A DNA stretch of 64,000 nt, taken from positions 16,927 through 80,926 of the forward strand of contig CAICTM010000285.1 of NCBI GenBank assembly GCA_903772945.1. Reading direction: 5' to 3'. The position numbers were made by a program, and so were the translations under genes. Positions 20,430 to 30,622 of this stretch are shown piece by piece. The DNA comes from Seminavis robusta (taxonomy: Eukaryota; Bacillariophyta; Bacillariophyceae; Naviculales; Naviculaceae). The notes under the pieces were generated by a model. That model had not been told where the DNA came from, ran no database searches, and saw only the letters and a program-made list of their open reading frames with translations. Numbering within the stretch: position 1 is the first letter of the stretch; every line of letters begins with the position of its first letter.

Positions 20430-22118
20430 TCATGGTTGTTGAGATTCTAGGTGTTTGGCTAGATCATCCACTCGGTCCCGTGTCGGTTGTTGTGGTTGGT
20501 CCTTCCAGTTATCTTTTCGGTCCCATTCCTCGACAATGGCTTGGGCAATGTGCCTACCCCACAATTCATATCCCTCGTCATTTGGATGCACTCGGTCGAC
20601 TGAAATCAGCGGAGACCGATGCAAATGTTGCAACGGTCCCTGAATATCTGGGCCAAATGCATCGTACGTGTAGGTGGCCTCTTCTTCTTCCACGTCGACC
20701 GTCCACATATCGTAGTATTCCTTCATGAGTTTTTCGAGCTGCTCGAGACGCGCCTTGTTGGTGAGCTCAAACAAGACTTCTTCTCGGGAGCTGGCTTCCC
20801 ATAAGGGTCCACGCTTGTTGGTGAAATCCTTGATGGTTTCATCATTCGGTGCTTCCAAGAATAGAACCGGTGCCGGATATCGTTCGGCTAGTTTCTTCTT
20901 TTGATACTCCATGAGCCTGATCATGGGCTCGGCAAAGAAGGACAGAGGGTAGATTGGTTCATTGAACATGGGTGCTGCCGGGAAAACTACAATGGGATGA
21001 TGTCGACGCCTTGTGTTGTCGTCGTTACCGGAATTTTGGTTGGATTCAGGCTCCCCGTTGTTGACTGATGCCTTGGCATCACTAGAGTCTGGGGGTTTCG
21101 GGTCGTCCTCCTCCTCCTCTCCATAATTTCTCATTTTGCCCTGGAGGGCTCGCATGATACCCCAGAGATCTCGTTCGAACCATGCACCTTCACCAGCACT
21201 GGGTTGTTTGTCTTCCTCCTTGGCAGCGTCCGGATCCTCCGGCAGTGGGAAAATGAGATATTTCAAATCATTGAAACCCGTAATGACAACGGCAACATCG
21301 TATTGTGCCACCAAATCGGGTACCACCGCGTTGCGTCGTTGCGGTAGGACGACGGCAGGTTCGGGTATTCGCCTGGCGATTGTCATTCGTCTCCGGATGG
21401 ACCGTCCAATATTGCCTAAATCTTCCAGATCCCTGCGAGCCACCGATCTGGTTTTATCCCACCATGCTCGGACCCTTTTGCCCGGTCCTTGTCGCTCTCC
21501 TTCTGCTTGTTGTCGTCGTTGTTGTTGCTCTTCCCTTTCTTCCTGTTGCTGCAATTGCAGTCTCTTGTCCCACCAACCCCTCAGTTCTTCCATGACGTTA
21601 ATTTTTTCTTCCTCGCTTATTTCGTTTGTTTCTTCTTCTTCTTCTTCTTCGGCCAGCAGCAATTCTTTGACAATTTGGGGAGAGGACAATCCTGGTTCTC
21701 CCATACAGGTCCAGTACACGGCTCTTCCGCCCAATGCACTGGACAGAGTTTTGGCAATGGCCTCGGGTAACACTGGAGTCCCCGATTTGGTCACTCCCAC
21801 TCCCGCCGCCAGAGAATCTCCCACAATCAAGAGTCGAAGGGGCTCTGGATTCTTAGTGCTGTCATCGTCGCTCAGGAGGAGAGATTTCACCCACGCCGAC
21901 GAGAAGGATGCCGGTCTCCCCGGGGTAACAGCCACCACGGCACCCGAACAGGGCATTTCGGGAAAAGGGGCATCCCGATGATTCCGGCGAAATTCCTCTA
22001 GTAGTAAACTGGCCTGGAAAATGGCCACAAAGGGACTGGCCACTGTGATACCCACGGCACTCCGAACGGCGTAGCGGAATACTTGCTCTCGAAAGGCGTT
22101 GGCACTACGATACGGCAT
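20430..22118 (-). CDS. SGNH/GDSL-type esterase with N-terminal membrane anchor
   Basis: A 562-residue protein starts at ATG 22118. A hydrophobic stretch (residues 21-40, AVGITVASPFVAIFQASLLL) looks like a signal-anchor. Block I is LLIVGDSLAAG with the nucleophile Ser102. Block III is GFND (ITGFNDLKYL). Block V is DRVHPND, supplying Asp and His of the triad. All four SGNH landmarks can thus be matched. The family hydrolyses esters, for example of lipids or acylated sugars; the substrate is unknown. Residues about 155-250 are an insertion rich in Glu, Gln and Arg (EEEEEETNE, QQQEEREEQQQRRQQ). Residues 320-370 are a second acidic/disordered insertion. This makes the protein about twice the size of a minimal GDSL hydrolase. 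Confidence 0.85.
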   Translation of the reverse strand: MPYRSANAFREQVFRYAVRSAVGITVASPFVAIFQASLLLEEFRRNHRDAPFPEMPCSGAVVAVTPGRPASFSSAWVKSLLLSDDDSTKNPEPLRLLIVGDSLAAGVGVTKSGTPVLPEAIAKTLSSALGGRAVYWTCMGEPGLSSPQIVKELLLAEEEEEEETNEISEEEKINVMEELRGWWDKRLQLQQQEEREEQQQRRQQAEGERQGPGKRVRAWWDKTRSVARRDLEDLGNIGRSIRRRMTIARRIPEPAVVLPQRRNAVVPDLVAQYDVAVVITGFNDLKYLIFPLPEDPDAAKEEDKQPSAGEGAWFERDLWGIMRALQGKMRNYGEEEEDDPKPPDSSDAKASVNNGEPESNQNSGNDDNTRRRHHPIVVFPAAPMFNEPIYPLSFFAEPMIRLMEYQKKKLAERYPAPVLFLEAPNDETIKDFTNKRGPLWEASSREEVLFELTNKARLEQLEKLMKEYYDMWTVDVEEEEATYTYDAFGPDIQGPLQHLHRSPLISVDRVHPNDEGYELWGRHIAQAIVEEWDRKDNWKDQPQQPTRDRVDDLAKHLESQQP

Positions 22119-23454
22119 GATGCTTTAAATATCCCCAAGATGATGATGAATGCTCTTGTAGTGGTCTTTCCAGTGCACTGGCAATCGAAAGCTCCCGGAA
22201 AGTCTTTCGGGGAGATTCCAAGAGAGTCGGTACCAGTTAGGAGAGCAAGTGACTCTCTCCGTCGCTTCTCAGGCTCAGCTCCTCACGGGCCTCCTTTGTC
22301 ACTTATCTAAAAGCAAAGCTCACAAAACTACCGGTAGCCCCTAGCTAGTAGAGTGGCTGGGGGTATTCTCTTTTTCCGTCATGGTCTATTGCTCTAGACT
22401 AGCTAGCAAGGTTCGCAAAATCCAAATCCAATCCTTTCTGTTGGCGGCAAGACGGCAAAAATCTTCCGAGTGACTCGTCACTCGGAAGATTTTAGTCGAG
22501 TCCAGTCCAGAAAAGCCCTCTCCCTATTCGACTTTGGTTCACCCCGCCCGTGAATCCATGTTCAGCAATTCTTGGCTTGACGGGAAGCAGTTGCATGTAC
22601 CTAGTAGCCAGTACAGTACAGACCATGGTAGCAGCTGTCAAACCAGAAAGCATTTGCTGTGCAAACAGTGCCGGGAAAGTTGCAAGTTGTTTTATCTTTC
22701 CACTTTGCACAAGTCTCGTGAAAGTTGAAATTGTTCTACAAGTCTTGTGGAGTTCTGGAACCCCATTGGAGCAGGAACGTTTACATGTACAGTACCGGTA
22801 CCAGACTGTGCCAACAAAACGATTCGACATAATATACACACTTTCTTTTGCGTACGGACAGTCTCGTAAGAAGACTCTAGGTATTTAGCGTTTTTAAGGT
22901 TGGCAAAACATCCGTCGATCCTTCGGGACTTCCAATACCAGTAATAGTTCTCAACAACGTCCTCTTTCTCTTGCGATTGACCCAGTCACTGACTGGCTTC
23001 TCGTGGACAGCAGTTGCCTCAACTGACTGAAGATTTTGGAGGACAAACCGTTTTAGTTGATTCGAAATTCGAAGTGCCCCACGTTACTCGCCGCTATCGT
23101 TGGTAAGATCGAAAAACAAAGAGCACACCACCACTTGCTTTTCCCTGCTTGGGACACGAATGCTAAAGCTTGTGGTGAAGGACTTGAAGCCTGAATGAAC
23201 AAGGGATAATCGCAAGATTGTGGTGGCCTTTCCGATCGATCACTCCCGGGCAAAAAATGAGAGGGTTGCAGTCATGCATGACACTTGGGAATGAATCGGG
23301 TCGAGTGAGTCGAACCAGTCAGTTCACACTCCAGGTTTCAAGTGCTCGCTCCGATCTTTGCTCACAAAACGCAAAAGCAAAAAGCATAAAGCAAACATCA
23401 AAACACAACCATCTAAACACAAACACACAAACAGCATCAACTAAACAACACATC
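22119..23454. other. Intergenic region with a perfect hairpin and a CA-rich leader
   Basis: Lies upstream of both the esterase gene (minus) and the secreted LRR gene (plus). It contains the 17-bp perfect hairpin listed separately, several ACCGGTA/TACATGT palindromes (about 22780-22805), the odd palindrome ccagtcactgactgg near 22982, and a CA/AAAC-rich leader (23360-23450) just before ATG 23455. No gene is seen. Confidence 0.6.
22458..22493. promoter_or_regulatory. Perfect 17-bp inverted repeat with TGACTCGTCA core
   Basis: Left arm aaaatcttccgagtgac (22458-22474) and right arm gtcactcggaagatttt (22477-22493) are exact complements with a 2-base loop. The centre, tgactcgtca, reads as inverted TGAC half-sites. 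The hairpin is 340 bases upstream of the esterase start. It could be a transcription-factor site or a cruciform-forming element. Confidence 0.6.
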
Positions 23455-25291
23455 ATGTTTATCAGACAAACGACTCTATCAGCAATCGTTTCTACAGTGG
23501 CACTTTCCTCGATTGGTGCAGATGCCTTTGGCCTGCGGGGAATTTTCCACCATGCAAAAGCCAAACAAGAAGAGCCCTCCACTGCACGAGTCTCCATCTA
23601 TCTACCTCCAACCAAGACATCTCCGCAAGTAAGGTCAGATTCCTGGATGTCCACACTAGTAAATGATGATTCACTATCCGAAGAAGAAAAGCGTCAACTT
23701 ATTGGCATGGCCTCTCTCTACTTTGGAACGAACGGCACAAACTGGAATATTAGCACCAACTGGCTTAGCCACGATGTCAATGAATGCGACTGGTACAATG
23801 AAGCATCACCAGCTTGTAGCGTCAATGATACCTTGATTCAAATGAGCTTGAGTGAAAACAATCTGGTGGGGTTCTTGCCAGCTGAGGTCTCGTACCTGGG
23901 AAACCTCCAATTGCTGGATTTGTCCCAAAACCACATTCAAAGTGAAATTCCCAGTTCCTGGCAGAGCCTGGAAGATCTTATGGTGTTGAATCTGTTTAAC
24001 AACACTCTCACAGGATCCATCAATGGGAACCTTGCTTCTCTACCAAATTTGACAAAATTCAATGTGGGACACAACAACTTCACCAATTCCTTACCATCTG
24101 AAATCGGCCTCTCCAGCAGCCTCGTTTTCTTTGATGCCGGTCAGAACAAGTTGAATGGAACTATTCCAGCTATCATTGGCAATGTGTCCACATTGGAACA
24201 CCTCATGCTTCACCAGAACAACTTCTCAGGTTTGGTCCCATCGGAAATTGGTCTGTTAACCAACTTGCATACACTCTGGATATCTGACAATGTCAAGTTA
24301 GAAGGGACAGTGCCAAATGAGTGGGAGAATCTTGTGAACTTGACCTCTCTAAACTTGGAAAATACTGGTTTGAGGGGAACCATCCCTACCAAGCTTTGCA
24401 ATGTTCCAGACCTGATCTTCACATGTGGCTTTTTCAATTTGTGTGGATGTGGTATCTGCAAGTGTGGAGACGCACCGACAGCAGCTCCATCGGTCACCCC
24501 TAGCCATTCTCCAAGCAGTTCCCCTTCTATGGCCCCATCAAGATCACCATCAAGATCTCCCAGTAGAGCTCCCTCCGTGGCTCCTTCGCTTTCAGAGTCC
24601 CCTTCCAATGCCCCTTCCGTGGCTCCTACTTTGTCAGAAGAGCCATCCTCTTCTCCAAGTGGGGCTCCTACTTTGTCGGAAGAGCCATCCAATGCCCCTT
24701 CTGTGGCGCCTACTTTGTCAGAAGAGCCATCCTCTTCTCCAAGTGGGGCTCCTACACTTTCTGAACAACCATCAAGTCTTCCCACTGCTGCTCCGTCACC
24801 GGCACCTTCAAAATCAAGTACTTCTGCTCCTTCACGTGAACCTACCAAAGAACCCACCAACAAGCCTACATCACAACCTACAGTTTCTACATCCAGCCCT
24901 ACTGAAGAGCATACACTACAGCCTACTGTGCCTGCACCAACTCCAACAACTGAACCTACATCTCNNNNNNNNNNNACCTCAACCGTCGACTTCTACAGCT
25001 GCACCAACCACAGCACCCACTGTGCAGCCTACATACTCAACACCAGGTCCTACTAGAGAGTCTACACCACAGCCAACGGTGTCTACTCCAAGCCCAACAG
25101 TAAACCCAACAGCAGAACCCACTCCAAGCCCCACAGCCAAACCAACATTGGCACCCACAACCAACCCAACAGCCAAGCCTACATCAGATCCCACTCCAAG
25201 CCCAACAGCCAAGCCTACATCAGAGCCCCCCAATTCCTCTGAACAAGCTCATAGCGCAAATCACATGTATGATCACTTCTTCCTCAACTAG
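23455..25291 (+). CDS. Secreted leucine-rich-repeat protein with Pro/Ser/Thr stalk (internal assembly gap)
   Basis: ATG 23455 starts MFIRQTTLSAIVSTVALSSI, a signal peptide; the longer frame begins at a non-ATG codon. Residues 75-120 form an LRR N-cap (GTNWNISTNWL... DVNECDWYNEASPAC). About seven plant-type LRRs follow (LxxLxLxxNxLxGxIPxxx), for example LQLLDLSQNHIQSEIPSSW and HNNFTNSLPSEIGL. A Cys-rich cap (CGFFNLCGCGICKCG) closes the domain. The rest is a stalk of PSxxPS then PTxxPT repeats, probably O-glycosylated. Eleven Ns at 24965-24975 interrupt it. The correct frame after the gap is shifted relative to that before it and ends FFLN at 25291, so the gap is not really 11 bases. There is no terminal membrane segment; a cell-wall or mucilage location is inferred. 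Confidence 0.9.
24965..24975. other. Assembly gap of 11 N
   Basis: Placeholder gap inside the PT-rich repeat of the secreted LRR gene. The same gap length at 42522-42532 suggests a fixed filler size rather than a measured length. Confidence 0.95.
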
Positions 25292-25733
25292 GAGAGAGCC
25301 TACAATGACAGCTTCAGACCTTGGGCATGGTAGCAAGCCTCTTTATAATTGGCGAAGGTACACACATAAGAAGAAATAGAGTTTTTTAAAGTAGATGTCA
25401 ATCAATCATGTGCCTTTTGAATTTCTTGCTTTGTTATCATTCTGTACTTCCACGCCGAGCGAGGTTCTTGAAGGGCTAATCACAAGAATGTTAATGCTAG
25501 CTAGAGTACCCATGATGCGCTCTAATTGGTGGAAATCCCACCCCAGACATAGCTGAGAAAAAAACCTCCAAGCATGCTACACGTCCATTTGTGCCATTTT
25601 CAGTAGCTGTTGATCGGTATGACGAATACTAGCTAGTTATGTATGATGCAGGTATCATAGAGAGTGATTGATGACTATTTCCCTTGATGCTGCCGTGCTG
25701 GATGGATCCTTCCCCCCTCGCAGCATCAATCCC
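25292..25733. other. Convergent intergenic region
   Basis: Lies between the 3' ends of the secreted LRR gene and the minus-strand coiled-coil gene. Mostly AT-rich with ctagctag elements; no gene or repeat recognised. Confidence 0.5.
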
Positions 25734-26975
25734 TTACTTTGTTTTGCGTGTCCTTTGCGGCTGTTGTTCCTGTTGTTGTTGTTGTTCCAGGTCAATCAAA
25801 TGTTGCATCACAATGTCCAGCAAATGGATTTCTTCTTCCTTATCCCGCTGAAGTTTCTGTACCACTTGAAACAACGTAGCAGCCCGTGCCTGAGAATCTT
25901 GAGATTCTCCTTGTGCTAGAGACAACGCTGCCTCCAACTGCTGCAATTTGACATTGGCTTGCTCGAGCAGTTGGCTGGATTGCTCGAGTGTCTCTTGTAG
26001 CATCCGAGTGTCAGTGTTGTTGTTGTCGTCGTCGTCTGCGTGGTTGTAAGTTTGTAGTTGTTTGAGTGCCAGTTTCCACTGTTGAATTTCGGCCTGGTAG
26101 AGTGACACTGGAATGGTTGCCTTGTCGTTCTGGAAGGACTGAGCAATTTCGGCCATGTACTGTTCTTGTTCCTGTACGGAAGTAACCAACGTTGCGATTT
26201 GTTGTGTCAGCGACAGGCTATGGTTGGAGGATGGATTGTTGTTGTGGTGGTAGCGAACAGTACTAGTCGGAGTTGCTGGTGGCGATGAGGACGATGCTGA
26301 TCGATCACTAGCCGCTTGGTGGCACCCCTTACGATTGGCCAACTTTTGTCGCAGTCGCCGTGAGGTTTCTAGTTCTTGCGTGAGTGACACTTGATTGGCC
26401 TTGGCCTGATGAGATCCCTGTTCCAACGATGCCTTGACGGCCGCAATCTGATCTCGCACTTGACTATCATTGTCGTCAAAGCAGTCGTCGTCGTCGTCGT
26501 CATCCGTCGTGTACGCCACACTGCTGGCAGCCGATGTGAAACCGGCGTCTCGGAGCCGCGTGATCTGTTCTTCCAGCCGGGCAATCGTTTGCTTATCTTG
26601 TTGCGAGAATCGCTGCAGAATATCCATTTGCTGTTGCTGTTGACTAACTCGTTCTTCCAGAATGTAATGGTCTCGCAAGGCAGCGTCCAGTGCCAGCTTG
26701 AGTTGTTGAATCTGACGATCCTTTTCGGCCAACAACAACGTCGAACCCGAATACAGATCGTTGCTACTACTGTGTTGTTGAGAAGTGGGAGCAGCCATGC
26801 CTTGAGAGGCAGCAGACGAGGAGTAAACGCCACTGGAAATCTCATCATCGTCTTCACAGCTGCTGTCTTCAGTGGCCCATGTGTCTGCTGATTCCAGGCC
26901 ATCGCTCGATTCGCTGATAAAGCTGAGACGGGTTGGCTTCATCGTCAGCATAGTAGTCGCCATGGATGTTGCCAT
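25734..26975 (-). CDS. Coiled-coil protein with polyglutamine tracts, function unknown
   Basis: A 413-residue protein. I start at ATG 26975 (MATSMATTMLTMKPTRLSF); the longer frame starts at a non-ATG codon. Residues 20-75 are acidic and Ser-rich (SSCEDDDEISSG). Residues 80-145 form a strong coiled coil (EKDRQIQQLKLALDAAL, QQQQQMDILQRF, RLEEQITRL). A DDDDDDD spacer follows. Further coiled-coil segments occupy 165-200, 240-290 and 315-395, the last rich in Leu/Gln/Glu. The tail LEQQQQQEQQPQRTRKTK is polyglutamine then basic. No domain, signal or membrane segment recognised. CAA/CAG tracts make the length prone to slippage. Confidence 0.8.
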   Translation of the reverse strand: MATSMATTMLTMKPTRLSFISESSDGLESADTWATEDSSCEDDDEISSGVYSSSAASQGMAAPTSQQHSSSNDLYSGSTLLLAEKDRQIQQLKLALDAALRDHYILEERVSQQQQQMDILQRFSQQDKQTIARLEEQITRLRDAGFTSAASSVAYTTDDDDDDDCFDDNDSQVRDQIAAVKASLEQGSHQAKANQVSLTQELETSRRLRQKLANRKGCHQAASDRSASSSSPPATPTSTVRYHHNNNPSSNHSLSLTQQIATLVTSVQEQEQYMAEIAQSFQNDKATIPVSLYQAEIQQWKLALKQLQTYNHADDDDNNNTDTRMLQETLEQSSQLLEQANVKLQQLEAALSLAQGESQDSQARAATLFQVVQKLQRDKEEEIHLLDIVMQHLIDLEQQQQQEQQPQRTRKTK

Positions 26976-27964
26976 TTTCCTTGAGGGTGAGGGAGGATTG
27001 ATGGAGGAGTTGGAATCAATCAGTTGCTGCTGCAATGGGGAATCAATCAATATCAATGATGGTCAAACAAGTGGTGGCGTGCCAGAGGGAGAAATCCAGT
27101 GAGAAAAGGACTTCAGCAAGCTTCCGTCCCGTCTTCTAAGCCGTTGTCGAACAGGCCCTTGCTTGATGGCTTGATGCAGTGATGGGCACTCCGTTCTCCG
27201 TTGGAGGTTTGGTCTTGAAATTCAACAGCAAAGGAAGAAAGCAACTGCCGGTTTCCGAAGAGTGCCAGCCTGTGACTGAACGTTTAACGGAAGGCAGGAA
27301 AGAATGTCTATGAGAGGGTCTCAATGTCTCAATGCCAGTTTTTGTGACCGGTACAGCCCAGTTCAAGTTACGGTTCAACAATCTGCATCCAGATAGCGTC
27401 GTTGAGCAATTCCAGCATACTCATGCGCTTGGACAGCATCTTCCACCAATCATTAGATTACACCCATCTCTCTTCGCCTTATTGGCTTTGATTTTGTGTA
27501 GTAACTGTTCTAGTATTATTAACATAATACTGGAGGGTCTTCCCTCCTTATGTTAACACATTTTTTGAAACTGGAGAGTTCCTCTGTGCTTGCACATGAA
27601 CACTCACGCATGGTCAAGGCATTTCACGCACCGCCTTGTACCGTGCACACCCCTTTCCCACACACCAAACCCCCTCCACACAACTTTGTTGTAATCAACC
27701 CCCAACCACTGCTGTGGTTACTCCCCCCACCACAACCCCAGTGTTTTGGTGTCGCCCTGTCGCGATCCTCAACAATTTTCTGGTGGAGTTGAACCAACAG
27801 CTCCCCTTCGTGGTTTGCAGTATAAACAGCTAGCTAGCTCAAGGAATACACGAATATGCATACCCACTAAAAGTAGCTTCTTTAGAACTAAAGCACACCC
27901 ATTCAGCGCTCCAATTCGTCACCTCCCATGCCACAGTGGGGTATCTACGCCATACACTGCGTAT
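26976..27964. other. Intergenic region without a gene
   Basis: Contains a C-rich segment (about 27650-27740, ccacc/cccac runs) and scattered TA-rich DNA. Plus-strand frames of up to 129 codons in the right part lack motifs and overlap the antisense of the LRR gene end. Nothing called. Confidence 0.5.
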
Positions 27965-29447
27965 CTATATATATGTGCAGGCTCTCTGGCTCTCCGGTTC
28001 ATCCGTACTGCAAGCCACAGCCTGCCTCTTCTTTCGGGTCGTTTTGCTCCCTCTTTTCCGTCGTTTGCGGCGATAGCCACGAACCTTACCTTCTGCGTGG
28101 TTCTGATCTGCAATGAGAGACCAGTTGCCAGGTGATTGGCGCAATAGTCCATATAGCATGTTGATGTGGCCACCGGACCAGCGGGCATATCCAGAGCGAT
28201 CGTTCTTGACTTCAATGAGCAAATCTGTAAAGGCACTTCCTACAATCAGTTCTCGCATCTTGGCACGTCCTCGTCGGTTCAAACAAACAAGTAAAATGCC
28301 GTATCGTTAGGGGAGGCTCTCGTTCTCCAAAAACATCCAGCCATTCGAGAGAAAGATTGTCGTGCCTCAGACACGATTCCAACGCTGAGACTTCATCCGC
28401 TGTGGGTTGTCTCCGTACCTCCCATCGAAAGTAACTCAGTTGCTTGTGTGTCCTCAATGCTTCGGCAACGGCAATCAAGTCCAAATCCATTGCCGTGTAA
28501 GTGACGCGCAACTCTTTCAAATCAGGAGCATTCCGTAGCAATCCACAGACACATTCTGTAGCGATTGCCTTGCCAGAAGCGGGGGATGCGCCACCGAGCG
28601 TCAAGGCTGTGCCCTCAGAAGAACGGCGACTCGCGCGCCCCACATATGTGTTTCGTTCGCCGTCGAAATTGATGCAACAACCAAAAGGTGGATCTGCAGG
28701 GCCAATGGAGATGTGATGGATCGAGGACAAGTCTGTTTCTCTCAACAGGTGGACCACAGATGGCTCCCACCTGTTGAAGGTGACATTCACATAGTTGAAT
28801 CGCCCGACGTGGTCGACCCGGTGGTGTTCTGAGTTAAACTTGAACGCAGCAGAGCCTGCTGTTTGCTTTAGACTAACATGGATTGCCTTTGGCTCCTCTT
28901 TGATCTTCTGGAGCGCGTCGTGTACTGCGGCAAGCCAATGCGGAATGGAGGAAAAGTCTGGTATCTCCTTGACACAAATCTTTACACAGTGCTTGATGTG
29001 TAGTATGGTCTTCTTGAGTATTAATATCAGGTTCCTTTGTCCTTCTTCACCTTGTGTTCCCGTTTCTTTGGAGTCTGGAGGTAAAGAAATCTCCACCGGG
29101 TCAGGTTCAAACAATTGCGGGGATGTCATTAGGTCCCACAAATCTTCTAGACAAGGAACGATCCTGGATTCTTCATTGGGGTTGTCAGGGCAGCCGTTGG
29201 CTAATTCCCACAGTCTTGCCTCGTCAACAACTCGGCTTCCAAGTAGACGTAAGAATGGAATCGAGCTTGTATCGGAATGCAGGAAGGGAACCCAATCAAA
29301 GGCAAGTCTGGGTCGCTCCCGAAGAGTAAAATAAAGGTCCCACCAGAGTGATTCCTTTATTGTTGGGTTTGCTTCTGTGTATATTTTGTTCAGCAGCTGC
29401 TGAACTCTTCTCTTGTGGTCCGTCATTTCTTGGTGGTACCGGTACAT
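27965..29447 (-). CDS. Diatom-type LRR protein, frame broken near its C-terminus
   Basis: ATG 29447 (MYRYHQEMTDHKRRV; 29426 is an alternative) opens a frame that reads well to about 28310. It includes WWDLYFTLRERPRLAFDWVP near the start and weak LRR-like segments (LLRNAPDLKELRVTYTAMDL, HKQLSYFRWEV, HDNLSLEWLDVF). The continuation lies in another frame from about 28308: GILLVCLNRRGRAKMRELI, then FTDLLIEVKNDRSG and HINMLYGLLRQSPGNWSLI, ending in a basic tail at 27965. This LNRxGRA...LYxLLRxxP block is the usual end of this LRR group in diatoms, so the two frames belong together. Skipping one base in acgatacggc restores it. Either an assembly error or a recent pseudogene. Confidence 0.65.
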
Positions 29448-29572
29448 GCAGGAAAATGCGCTCTGGAGAGGAGATTTGTCGATGGAAAAACACGACTGGG
29501 GCAGCAAAAGGGGCTTGCCGGTTTTTGCCTACCGTACGAGTAGCGGTACATGTATCGGTGCCGCTGGCTGTC

Positions 29573-29648
29573 TTTACCTCGGCAGGTAAACTGCCTGAGT
29601 TCTCAACCCCTTTACCTCGGCAGGTAAACTGCCTGAGTTCTCAACCCC
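29573..29648. repeat. Perfect 38-bp tandem duplication
   Basis: Positions 29573-29610 and 29611-29648 are identical. Each copy starts with tttacctcggcaggtaaa, which is itself a small inverted repeat (TTTACCT/AGGTAAA with loop CGGC). Confidence 0.9.
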
Positions 29649-29656
29649 TTTAATGC

Positions 29657-29723
29657 TATTTCCTATTTCCTATTTCCTATTTCCTATTTTCTATTTCCTA
29701 TTTCCTATTTCCTATTTCCTATT
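29657..29723. repeat. Seven-base microsatellite (TTTCCTA)n
   Basis: About nine or ten near-perfect copies of tatttcc, with one interrupted unit (attttct). It does not match the TTTAGGG-type telomere repeat. Confidence 0.9.
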
Positions 29724-29923
29724 CCGGTGAAGCCAAAGTATAAGGATAGAGATAGTCATAAGCCAACAAAACTGAACATTGATGGTTTAATACAAGTTAG
29801 GGGTAGGAATAAATCATTAATATTTAAGGTTAGTGCAATCAGCACAACAGCACAATAAGCCAGCAGGAGCTGTAAAGGTTGGAGTTACAATAAGGGAATG
29901 GCAGCTGGTAAATTATAGAGTAG

Positions 29924-30054
29924 CGGGCGGCAGCACACGACGTAGTCGGGTGTTGTCGCCAGGGCTAGCTTAATAAAGAAGGTTGCAATGAGGGAATGAA
30001 TGATACCGGGCGGCAACACACGACGTAGTCGGGTGTTGTCGCCAGGGCTGGCTT
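29924..30054. repeat. Duplicated imperfect palindrome, 83 bp apart
   Basis: A 48-base segment beginning cgggcggca at 29924 and ending gccagggct-gctt recurs at 30007 with only a few changes. Within each copy, ggcaacacacgac and gtcgggtgttgtc are nearly complementary around gta (11 of 13 pairs in copy 2), so each can form a hairpin. Confidence 0.75.
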
Positions 30055-30622
30055 GAAAGATGGGTGCAATCTCGAACATGATCCTCCTTCTTCTATCTGT
30101 CTTTCTGCCGAGGTATCACAGCTCCCGCTGACTTAAATCGTTGTCATCTGTCAGCGCAGTGTGGTGGTTGGCCATTGGTTGCTGATGTTTTCGAGTCAAG
30201 AAAGATATTAATTTTGTGTTCCACCCGGGCTTTAAGGTGCGGACTGATTAATTAAGTACTGCCCCACTTGAGTCATTGGTCACTTGTCATTGTGCCATAA
30301 GGAAATAAGGGGGTCGTCCAAACAAGAAACCAGTGAGAGATATTAATAGATGATAGATGTTGACCTGGCTTTTGCTGATTGGACGCTTCAAACCAAAGAC
30401 CCACAAAAGCGATGACAGGATGAAGTCATCAAGTCATTGTCTCTCTCACGGAAACCAAACCAACAACACAAACACAACTCCCTTCGGTTTCCATTGACGT
30501 TGGATCCCTGCTATTATCTATCTTTATCCATTGTTTTACTGAAGAGCCCAGCCCGAAAGACCCACCTATAGAGGCATCCATTCCAACCCAAGTCAAGTCA
30601 GTTCTGTATGTTTCAGTAAACC

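Larger units (their letters stand above)
29448..30622. other. Repeat-rich divergent intergenic region
   Basis: Separates the LRR gene start (minus) from the start of the giant TAZ/TFIIH-PH gene (plus, 30623). It contains a 38-bp perfect tandem duplication, a TTTCCTA satellite and a duplicated imperfect palindrome, each listed separately. No gene is seen. Confidence 0.65.

Noticed and set aside
24210-24863. Long minus-strand frame rich in Gly, Val, Glu and Asp
   Set aside because: It is the antisense of the PS-repeat stalk and end of the secreted LRR gene; repeats make long open antisense frames.
29657-29723. Internal telomere repeat
   Set aside because: The unit TTTCCTA does not match TTTAGGG or its complement.
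29924-30054. CRISPR-like array
   Set aside because: Only two repeat copies in a eukaryotic genome, without spacers of regular size or cas genes.
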